From: Actinomycetes bacterium
GTDB taxonomy: Bacteria > Actinomycetota > Actinomycetes > Actinomycetales > Cellulomonadaceae
Assembly (NCBI GenBank): GCA_021793115.1
Contig: JAJYTJ010000165.1
Location: forward strand, 1 to 8,248
DNA length: 8,248 bases
Reading direction: 5' to 3'
A program made the translations under genes and the position numbers. Below are positions 1 to 5,502 of the stretch, piece by piece. The notes under the pieces were generated by a model. That model was not told where the DNA came from. It worked only from the letters and a program-made list of their open reading frames with translations, and made no database searches. Each line of letters begins with the position of its first letter. The stretch's first letter is position 1.

Positions 1-344
1 GGCCCGGTGCGCGGCGTCGGCGGGGGCGTGCCCAGGGGCGCGGCGCCGGCCGGCGCCGCCGGGCGGGCGGCGGACGGCGCCTGCGGCAGCGTCGGCACCG
101 GGCGCAGCTCGGTGATGAGCTGGACCCCCGCGTCGGCGAACCCGACGAGCAGCCGGCGGTCGCCGGCGGCGACGACCGCGACGCCGGCGTGCTTGGACAG
201 CGAGTGGCGGTCGAGGATGCGCACCTCGGCCTCGCGGGACGCCTCGTGGCCGCGGCCGCCGAGGCGGCGGGCCAGGTACCAGACGAGCGCGACGACGACC
301 GCGAGCGAGACCAGCACCCGCAGGGCGACGACGAGGCCGTCCAT
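1..344 (-). CDS. fliO: Flagellar biosynthetic protein FliO, N-terminal part (runs off left edge)
   Basis: FliO is a small membrane protein that helps assemble the FliP/FliQ/FliR core of the flagellar type III export gate. I translated this frame by hand from the ATG at 344; it stays open for 114 codons to the window edge, so the 3' end is missing. Residues 3-25 form one hydrophobic membrane segment ending in WYLARRLG. A soluble part follows with VRILDRHSLS (41-50) and then VAVVAAGDRRLLVGFADAGVQ, the compact beta-rich pattern typical of FliO. After about residue 82 it becomes a Pro/Ala-rich tail. The start codon shares its A with the fliN stop (TGATG), and a GAGG lies just upstream inside fliN, so translation is probably coupled. 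Position directly after fliN matches the usual fliN-fliO-fliP order. Identification rests on the membrane segment, motif and context. Confidence 0.88.
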   Translation of the reverse strand, partial: MDGLVVALRVLVSLAVVVALVWYLARRLGGRGHEASREAEVRILDRHSLSKHAGVAVVAAGDRRLLVGFADAGVQLITELRPVPTLPQAPSAARPAAPAGAAPLGTPPPTPRTG

Positions 345-1057
345 CAGGCCTCGCCCTCGGACCCCGAGACGATCTGCGTGATCCGCACGCCGTAGTCCTC
401 GTCGACCACGACGACCTCGCCGCGCGCGATGAGGCGCCCGTTGACGAGGATGTCGGCCGGCGAGCTGGCCGCGCGATCGAGCTCGAGCACCGCGCCGGGC
501 GCCAGCTCGAGCACGTCGCGCAGCGGCAGGCGGGCACGCCCGAGCTCGACCGTGAGGGTCATCTCGACGTCGTAGAGGACGCGCATCGTGGTGCGCTGCG
601 TGGGCACGCGCCCGGCCGCGGCACCCGGCACGTGCGTCTGCGCCACGCGGACGCCGAACCACGCGACGCTCTGGCCGTCGGCCTGCAGCGCGTAGACCGT
701 CATGTCGGCGGTCAGGGCGGCCTCCGCGGTCTCGGTGCGCACCGCGTCGAGCGCCTGGGAGCCGAGCGCGCCGGCCGCGGCCTCGAGGGCGGGCCGCAGC
801 GCGTCGGCCACCGCCACGGGCGTCCCGGCGGCCACGCCGGCCTCCGTGAGCTCGGCCACGACGGCCTCCGCGACGAGCGCGAACGTCGCGGACGGGCCAC
901 CCAGGCACGTGGCGACCACGGCGAGCGCCTCGGGGGCCGGCCCCTCGCCCGGGCCGGCGGGCACCGCCGCGAGCGGGACCGGCGACGGCACGTGGGCCGC
1001 CACCGCCTCCGCCAGCGCCTGCGTGTCCACCGGGGTGGACAGGGCGGAACGGGTCAT
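344..1057 (-). CDS. fliN: Flagellar motor switch protein FliN with a long N-terminal extension
   Basis: FliN forms the lower C-ring with FliM and takes part in switching and in docking export cargo. The 237-residue product has a clear FliN/SpoA domain at about 157-232, with VLYDVEMTLTVELGRARLPL, then VLELAPGAVLELDR, ADILVNGRLIARGEVVVV and YGVRITQIV. Classical FliN is about 137 residues, so residues 1-150 are extra: an Ala/Pro-rich segment followed by a probably alpha/beta region (about 55-140). This recalls FliY-type proteins, in which a CheC-like phosphatase domain precedes the SpoA domain, but the stretch around LRPALEAAAGALGS lacks an obvious E-x2-N signature, so any phosphatase activity is doubtful. 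The ATG overlaps the fliM stop (ATGA), with GGAGG seven bases upstream of it. The gene ends in TGATG with fliO. Confidence 0.95.
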   Translation of the reverse strand: MTRSALSTPVDTQALAEAVAAHVPSPVPLAAVPAGPGEGPAPEALAVVATCLGGPSATFALVAEAVVAELTEAGVAAGTPVAVADALRPALEAAAGALGSQALDAVRTETAEAALTADMTVYALQADGQSVAWFGVRVAQTHVPGAAAGRVPTQRTTMRVLYDVEMTLTVELGRARLPLRDVLELAPGAVLELDRAASSPADILVNGRLIARGEVVVVDEDYGVRITQIVSGSEGEA

Positions 1058-1995
1058 GACGCGGCCTCCTCGACGGCGACGACCTGGCACACCAGACGCG
1101 AGCCGTGGCTGGCCGCGGTGGCGTGGGCGAGCGGCACCCCGTCGACGACGACGTCGAGGGGGTGCGATGCGGGGTGGCCGAGCGGCAGCACGTCGCCGAC
1201 CTCGAGCTGGACCACCTGGCGCGGCCGCACGGTCACCGGCGCGAACCGCACGGTGACGTCGAGCGGCACGCCCTCGACGGCGGTCTCGAGCTCGTGACGG
1301 GCCGCGGCGAGCGCGGCACGCTCCTGCGGGCCGAGCTGGGCGGCGCCCGACTGGTCGCGCAGCGACTGCAGCACGGTCTCGGCGGGCAGCATGAGCGCCG
1401 CGGTGTCGGTGCGGTCGCCGGCGCGCAGCGAGAAGGTCGCGACGAGGACGCCGTCGCCCGCGCCCGCCGCCTGCACGAACTGCGGGCTGTACTGCACGGA
1501 CCGGACGCTCAGCGTCGCGGACAGCAGCGGCTGGAAGGCGTAGTGCAGGTCGTCGAGCGCGATCTGCAGCAGGTCGCGGACCACCGTGAACTCGATCTCG
1601 GTGAGCTCGCGCCCCTCGCGGTCGTCGCCCATGCCGGTGCCGCCGAAGAGGTAGTCGACCCAGACGAGCATGGTCGCCACGGGCATCTGCACCAGCGCGG
1701 TCTGGCGTGTGGGCTCCATCTGGCACAGCACCACGCCCGTGGGCTGCGGCAGCGAGGCGATGAAGTCCTCGTACGTCATGAGCGCGAGGGCCTCGAACGT
1801 CACCGAGCACGTGGCGCGCAGCCGGGCGGCCAGCTGGGTGCCCCACATCCGCGCGAAGCGCTGGCTGACGATCTCCAGCTGGCGCGCGTGGTCGCGCGCG
1901 AGGGTGAGCGGGCGCCGGAAGTCGTAGAGCTCCGGCTCGGTCGCACGCCGTCGCCAGGACGAGGGTGCGCCGGAAGGCGCGCTCTGGACACTCAC
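1054..1995 (-). CDS. fliM: Flagellar motor switch protein FliM
   Basis: FliM links FliG to FliN in the C-ring and normally receives CheY-P. The product has 313 residues. The conserved part starts near ELYDFRRPLTLARDHARQLE (22-41) and runs into the middle domain with MTYEDFIASLPQPTG and MLVWVDYLFGGTG; the GGTG at 118-121 corresponds to the GGxG motif of the FliG-binding surface. A SpoA-like C-terminal domain occupies about 225-310 (VTVRPRQVVQLEVGDVLPL). The first 20 residues are Ser/Arg/Pro-rich and lack the EIDALL-type CheY-binding motif of enterobacterial FliM. The GTG at 1995 is the only start I can find before the conserved block, and it has only a weak GATGGG upstream. A putative sigma-28-type promoter ends about eight bases before it. 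The gene overlaps fliN by four bases. Confidence 0.94.
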   Translation of the reverse strand: MSVQSAPSGAPSSWRRRATEPELYDFRRPLTLARDHARQLEIVSQRFARMWGTQLAARLRATCSVTFEALALMTYEDFIASLPQPTGVVLCQMEPTRQTALVQMPVATMLVWVDYLFGGTGMGDDREGRELTEIEFTVVRDLLQIALDDLHYAFQPLLSATLSVRSVQYSPQFVQAAGAGDGVLVATFSLRAGDRTDTAALMLPAETVLQSLRDQSGAAQLGPQERAALAAARHELETAVEGVPLDVTVRFAPVTVRPRQVVQLEVGDVLPLGHPASHPLDVVVDGVPLAHATAASHGSRLVCQVVAVEEAAS

Positions 1996-2002
1996 GCGCG
2001 AC

Positions 2003-2030
2003 CCATCGGCGGGCCGCGCCCGGTCCTGAG
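2003..2030 (-). promoter_or_regulatory. Candidate sigma-28/WhiG-type promoter for fliM-fliN-fliO
   Basis: On the minus strand CTCAG (2030-2026) is followed by exactly 15 bases and then GCCGATGG (2010-2003). The sigma-28 family consensus is TAAA-N15-GCCGATAA, so the -10-like box matches at 6 of 8 positions with the expected spacing. The same CTCAG-N15-GCCGAT occurs before flbD. The element lies in the only sizeable gap between fliL and fliM. The predicted transcript start (about 1996-1998) falls next to the GTG of fliM, so the mRNA would be leaderless or nearly so. This is pattern recognition only. Confidence 0.5.
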
Positions 2031-2068
2031 CGAAACAGTGGGGTGCAGTCTCCTGCGGCGGTCGGCCG

Positions 2069-2587
2069 CTACTGCGTGACGTAGTCGGTCAGGTAGACGT
2101 CCATCACCCCCTCGCCGTACGCCTGGCGCAGCTGCGTGAGGAGCTGGGCCTTGAGGTGGTCGCGCGTCGTCGGCGCGGAGACCTCGTCGACGGTCCGGCC
2201 GCTGTACAGCGCGATCGCCAGGTCGAGCGCGCGCGACGGGTTCGGGGTCTGCTTGACGGCGTCGCTCAGCTGGATCGCCAGGCCCAGCCGCAGGTAGTGG
2301 CCGCCGGCGAGGTTGACGCTCACCGGGTCGACCGTCAGCACCTGGCCCGGCACGGGGGTGGGTGCCGGTTTGGGAGCGGACGCGCCGTGCCCCGGCCCCA
2401 TGACGACGTACCAGCCGACGCCCGCCGCAGCGAGCAGCACGACGGCCAGGAAGATCGCCACGAGGCGCTTCCGCGACTTCTTGGGGGCGGCCTCGGCCGC
2501 CACCTCCGCGGCCCGCTCGGCCGCGACCACCGGCGCGGCCGGACGTGCGCCGATCTTCTGCCCGATCACCCGTTGCTCGACGGCCAT
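2069..2587 (-). CDS. fliL: Flagellar basal body-associated protein FliL
   Basis: FliL is a single-pass membrane protein that surrounds the MotAB stator and supports torque. The 172-residue product has an Ala-rich cytoplasmic N-terminus (1-35), a basic patch PKKSRKR (35-41), one membrane segment (about 42-63, VAIFLAVVLLAAAGVGWYVV), a Pro-rich linker (70-80), and the periplasm-side FliL domain from about 82 on. In that domain VLTVDPVSVNLAGGHYLRLG is the typical family opening, and the protein ends in an amphipathic stretch finishing with YLTDYVTQ, as FliL proteins do. The ATG at 2587 is preceded by GGGAGGGGCAGG in the 16-nt gap after motB, which supports this start. A 73-nt gap with a candidate promoter follows before fliM. 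Confidence 0.95.
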   Translation of the reverse strand: MAVEQRVIGQKIGARPAAPVVAAERAAEVAAEAAPKKSRKRLVAIFLAVVLLAAAGVGWYVVMGPGHGASAPKPAPTPVPGQVLTVDPVSVNLAGGHYLRLGLAIQLSDAVKQTPNPSRALDLAIALYSGRTVDEVSAPTTRDHLKAQLLTQLRQAYGEGVMDVYLTDYVTQ

Positions 2588-2603
2588 CGGTCCTGCCCCT
2601 CCC

Positions 2604-3494
2604 TCACTTGCCCTGGTCCTGGGCGACGATCCCCGGCACGAGCGCCCGCACCTGGTCCGAGGCGCCCGACAGCACGACGACGTCGACGCGGCGGTCGACG
2701 ACGAGCGCCTGCGCGCCCGTCACGCCGGGCACCGGCCGCGCGTCGCCGAAGCCGACGGCCCGCACGCGGTCGGGCGCCAGGCCGTTCGCCTCCACGAAGT
2801 GGCGCAGCACCTGGGTCGCCCGGTCGGCCGACAGCTCCCAGTTCGTGGGGTAGCGGCCGCTCACGGGCAGCACGTTGGCGTGCCCCTCGACGGAGACCTG
2901 GTCGGGCAACGCCACGAGCGTGGGCGCGATCGCGTCGAGCACGCGCAGCGCCGTGGGGGTCAGCTGCGCCGACGCCGGGGCGAAGAACACGTCGTCGGCC
3001 ACCAGCCCGATGATCAGCCCGCGGTCCGTGATGGTCATGTGGACCTCAGCCCCGAGCCCCGCCGCGTCCAGCCGCTGCTGGATCTGCTTCTGCACGCCCT
3101 CCAGCCGCGCGGCCTCGGCGCGTGCGGCCGGGAGCACGCCCGCGCTCGCGTCGGCAGAGGACTGCGCCGCCGCCGCGCCGACGCCCGGCCCGCTCACCGC
3201 CGTGACGGGGTCGAACGCCTGGAACAGGCTGCTCTGCGCCTGCGAGTCCTGCGGCGTGGTGCTGCTGGACTGCAGCACGCCGTTGGAGCCCGTGAGGATG
3301 GCCTGGTGGCCGAACCCGGCCGCGAGCGACTCGCGCAGCGCCTGGAACTTCTGCATGTCCACCTGGCTCATCGCGTACAGCACGATGAACAGGCCCATCA
3401 TCACCGTGAGCATGTCGGAGTAGCTCACCATCCACCGCTCGTGGTTGGCGTGCTCCTCCTCCTCCACGTGCTTGCGGCGCTTGCGGGCGGCCAT
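2604..3494 (-). CDS. motB: Flagellar stator protein MotB (peptidoglycan-anchored)
   Basis: MotB pairs with MotA to form the ion-driven stator and anchors it to peptidoglycan. The 296-residue product starts with a charged stretch (RKRRK, then EEEE). One membrane segment at about 23-43 follows, carrying the essential ion-binding aspartate as D27 in SYSDMLTVMMGLFIVLYAMS. A Gln/Ser/Ala-rich linker (about 65-120) may include the plug. The OmpA-like peptidoglycan-binding domain covers about 150-278, with VEGHANVLPVSGRYPTNWEL, SADRA and VGFGDARPV. In the late DRRVDVVVL motif (267-275) the first residue is D where many relatives have N. The ATG overlaps the motA stop (TGATG), so the pair is probably translationally coupled. 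The sequence does not settle whether the ion is H+ or Na+. Confidence 0.96.
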   Translation of the reverse strand: MAARKRRKHVEEEEHANHERWMVSYSDMLTVMMGLFIVLYAMSQVDMQKFQALRESLAAGFGHQAILTGSNGVLQSSSTTPQDSQAQSSLFQAFDPVTAVSGPGVGAAAAQSSADASAGVLPAARAEAARLEGVQKQIQQRLDAAGLGAEVHMTITDRGLIIGLVADDVFFAPASAQLTPTALRVLDAIAPTLVALPDQVSVEGHANVLPVSGRYPTNWELSADRATQVLRHFVEANGLAPDRVRAVGFGDARPVPGVTGAQALVVDRRVDVVVLSGASDQVRALVPGIVAQDQGK

Positions 3495-4297
3495 CAGGCG
3501 GCCGCCTTCTTCGCGTCCTTCTTGCCGTCCTTCTTGCCGTCGCCCGCCACCGCGTCGTCGGGCAGCAGGCTGCGCAGCCGCTCGCCGACGAGCCGCGGGT
3601 TGGCGCCCGCCTGGACCGCGAGCAGGCCCTCGAGCGCGAGCTCCATCTGGGCGCACTCGAGGTCCGAGAGGCGCCGGATGCGGGTGGAGATGGGCAGCCA
3701 GACGACGTTGGCCGAGAGCAGGCCCCACAGCGTCGCGACGAACGCGGCGGCGATGTTCTGGCCCAGCGCCGCCGGCTGGCTGAGGTTCTCCAGCACGTGG
3801 ACCAGCGAGATGACCGTGCCGATGATGCCGACCGTCGGGGCGTAGCCACCCATGTCGGAGAAGTACTTGGCCGCGACGCGGTCCTTGGTGCGCTTGGTGG
3901 CGATGCGGTCCTCGAGGATCTCGCGGAGGTCCTCGGGGTCGGTGCCGTCGATCGCCGACTGCAGCCCGTTGCGCAGGAACGGGTCCTCGATGCTGCGTGT
4001 CGCGTCCTCGAGCGCCAGCAGGCCCTCGCGGCGGGCCTTGTCGGCCAGCTGCACGAGGGTCTCGATGAGGCCGTCCGGCTGCGGCAGGCGGCCGCGCAGC
4101 GCGCGCGGCACCGCCGCGAAGGCCGCCTTGGCGTCCCGGAGGGTGTGACCCGCCAGGCCCACGGCGAGCGTGGTCACCCAGACGAGCAGCAGCGGACCGG
4201 GGAGCAGCACCGCGGTGGGCGACGTCCCCTCCATGATCATCACCACGAAGATGACGGCGAAGGCGACGACGAGGCCGATGGGCCCGGCGAGGTCCAT
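3494..4297 (-). CDS. motA: Flagellar stator protein MotA
   Basis: MotA is the membrane-embedded stator subunit that pushes on FliG. The 267-residue product has two early hydrophobic segments (about 3-21 and 28-50), a cytoplasmic region (51-150), and two further membrane segments (about 153-170 and 181-203). The cytoplasmic loop contains ARREGLLALE (88-97), whose charged residues correspond to the FliG-contacting Arg/Glu of MotA. P154 in YAPTVGIIGTVI matches the conserved proline at the third membrane segment. The C-terminus is an unusually lysine-rich tail (GKKDGKKDAKKAAA, 254-267). The ATG shares its A with the flbD stop, and GGAGGG lies seven bases upstream, which fixes the start. A much longer in-frame opening upstream lies over the peptidase and flbD and is not coding. 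Confidence 0.96.
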   Translation of the reverse strand: MDLAGPIGLVVAFAVIFVVMIMEGTSPTAVLLPGPLLLVWVTTLAVGLAGHTLRDAKAAFAAVPRALRGRLPQPDGLIETLVQLADKARREGLLALEDATRSIEDPFLRNGLQSAIDGTDPEDLREILEDRIATKRTKDRVAAKYFSDMGGYAPTVGIIGTVISLVHVLENLSQPAALGQNIAAAFVATLWGLLSANVVWLPISTRIRRLSDLECAQMELALEGLLAVQAGANPRLVGERLRSLLPDDAVAGDGKKDGKKDAKKAAA

Positions 4298-4611
4298 CAG
4301 CGCACCCTCCGCAGCTGGCCGCCGGCGGTGCTCGGCTGGCCGTCGGGGTCCGGGTCGTCGTCGTCGTCCGCGGCGGGGTCGGGGATCGCGTGCACGGACT
4401 CCTGCGCGAGCTGCTGCAGGTCGCGCGAGCGGGCCAGGATGCGGGCGCGGTGCTCGTTGACGCGGGCGATGACCTCGTCCATCGACTCCGCGACGATGAG
4501 CTTGGTGCCGTCGATGAGCGTGAGGATCGTGTCCGGGGCGCTCTCGACACGCTGGATCAGGTCGGGGTTGACCCCGAACATCCCCCCGTTGAGGCGCGTG
4601 ACGACGATCAC
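4297..4611 (-). CDS. flbD: FlbD/SwrD family flagellar protein
   Basis: This small protein belongs to the FlbD (SwrD) family, not to the Caulobacter sigma-54 activator of the same name. In Bacillus the homologue raises motor torque through MotAB, and here it sits directly before motA. Residues 1-60 hold the whole domain: VTRLNGGMFGVNPDLIQRVE, then PDTILTLIDGTKLIVAES and VIARVNEHRARIL. At 104 residues it is longer than the usual 60-75; the extra C-terminus is acidic, with a DDDDDPDPDG run, and ends in basic LRRVR. The start is a GTG, chosen because family members begin with an M-I-V-V-T-R-like sequence and because no other start lies nearby; GGGATGG sits about ten bases upstream. The stop overlaps the motA start by one base. 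A candidate flagellar promoter lies about 80 bases upstream. Confidence 0.9.
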   Translation of the reverse strand: MIVVTRLNGGMFGVNPDLIQRVESAPDTILTLIDGTKLIVAESMDEVIARVNEHRARILARSRDLQQLAQESVHAIPDPAADDDDDPDPDGQPSTAGGQLRRVR

Positions 4612-4638
4612 GGCGGCACCATCCCTGGTCCGTGCGGC

Positions 4639-4655
4639 GGGCGGCCCTGCCGCCC
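4639..4655 (-). promoter_or_regulatory. GC-rich hairpin in the flbD leader
   Basis: A perfect 7-bp inverted repeat, GGGCGGC-AGG-GCCGCCC, lies 27 bases before the flbD GTG and inside the transcript predicted from the upstream promoter candidate. No T-run follows it, so it does not look like an intrinsic terminator. It could influence mRNA stability or translation, or be a by-product of extreme GC content. Confidence 0.3.
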
Positions 4656-4688
4656 CCGGGGCCCATCCGTGAGCCCCTTCGACGACGT

Positions 4689-4716
4689 TGATCGGCCGCG
4701 GGGCCCCGATGCTGAG
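4689..4716 (-). promoter_or_regulatory. Candidate sigma-28/WhiG-type promoter for flbD-motA-motB-fliL
   Basis: On the minus strand CTCAG (4716-4712), exactly 15 bases, then GCCGATCA (4696-4689). Compared with the sigma-28 consensus TAAA-N15-GCCGATAA, the -10-like box matches at 7 of 8 positions and the spacing is exact; the -35-like TCAG matches at only 2 of 4. It sits in the 123-nt gap between the peptidase stop and flbD, the largest gap in the cluster, and would give a leader of about 70 nt. The same core appears before fliM. Confidence 0.5.
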
Positions 4717-4734
4717 GGGTTTGGCGGCCCTGGC

Positions 4735-5502
4735 CTAGGCGGCCGAGGGGCGGTACGCCCAGTGCCACGACTCGCGCGGCACGTCGGCGACGAACCCGAA
4801 CCGGCCGGCGTTGGCGCGCATCCAGGTCAGCGCGGGGCCGTCGAGCCGGAGGTCGGCGGCCAGCCCCCAGCCGTGCTCGCTCGTGCCGGGCTGGGCGGCC
4901 AGGCCGCCCTGCGCGTACAGGCCCTCGGACTTCGCGAGCGAGACCTGCTCGTCGTACGGGCGGTAGCCCTCGGTGACCCCGATGGTCACGCCGTCGGCCT
5001 TGGCCGCCGCGATGAGCCCGGTGAGCGCCTGCGCGGCCGGCTGCCACAGCCGGGCGCCCGTGGTGCCCACCGGCGCGAGCGCGGCCGCCGGGATGCGGCC
5101 GTTGCCGTAGGCCGCGAGGTCGGCTGGCACGCCCTGGGCGTTGAGCGTCCCCGTGGTCGAGGCCGTCCCCGTGGCCGTGCCGGACAGGCCGAGCGCGGCG
5201 AGCAGCGCCGCGGAGTCGCTCGTGCCGGACAGCCCGAGCCCGGCCAGGGCCGACGTGCCGGACCCGGACGACCCGAGGCCCAGGAGGTCCTGCACCGAGC
5301 CCGACGACGTGCCGGCGCCGCCCGACGAGCCCGCCGCCAGCGCCTCCGAGAGCGCCGCCTCGAAGGCGGTGCCCGAGGCCGTCGTCGCGGACGACGACCC
5401 CCCACCGGTCGTGGTGGCCGAGACGGCCTGCGCCGGGTCGGCCACCAACGACTGGATCTGGGCGATCCGCTGGCTGATGGTGGAGATGGTGTCCATGCTC
5501 AC
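4735..5502 (-). CDS. M15/VanY-type zinc D,D-peptidase in the flagellar cluster
   Basis: This is a predicted peptidoglycan D,D-carboxypeptidase or endopeptidase. The 255-residue product has a Ser/Gly/Ala/Thr-rich, probably disordered first half (residues 20-120) and a C-terminal M15 domain (about 125-252). All key residues are visible: GYRPYDEQ (179-186), zinc ligands H210 and D217 in SEHGWGLAAD, and catalytic E244 with zinc ligand H247 in ESWHW. There is no Sec signal peptide or membrane segment. The N-terminus (ISQRIAQIQSLV, then TAFEAALSEAL) is helical and resembles non-secretory N-termini of flagellar structural or export substrates. The GTG start overlaps the flgE stop (GTGA); an in-frame ATG at 5496 is an alternative, and neither has a strong Shine-Dalgarno. 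By position it may take the role that the muramidase domain of FlgJ has elsewhere; that role and export by the flagellar system are inference. Confidence 0.85.
   Translation of the reverse strand: MSMDTISTISQRIAQIQSLVADPAQAVSATTTGGGSSSATTASGTAFEAALSEALAAGSSGGAGTSSGSVQDLLGLGSSGSGTSALAGLGLSGTSDSAALLAALGLSGTATGTASTTGTLNAQGVPADLAAYGNGRIPAAALAPVGTTGARLWQPAAQALTGLIAAAKADGVTIGVTEGYRPYDEQVSLAKSEGLYAQGGLAAQPGTSEHGWGLAADLRLDGPALTWMRANAGRFGFVADVPRESWHWAYRPSAA

Noticed and set aside
2313..3845. A 510-codon plus-strand open frame opposite fliL, motB and motA
   Set aside because: Same reason: antisense to confidently identified genes, His/Arg/Ala-rich translation without motifs.
4699..4720. Possible intrinsic terminator after the peptidase gene (CCCC/GGGG stem)
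   Set aside because: The stem has only four pairs with an eight-base loop and no T-run, and it coincides with the -35 half of the promoter candidate.
3494..5047. A 517-codon frame that would give MotA a 250-residue N-terminal extension
   Set aside because: The extension overlaps the peptidase and flbD in another frame and is Arg/Gly-rich. The ATG at 4297 with GGAGGG upstream gives a normal-length MotA.
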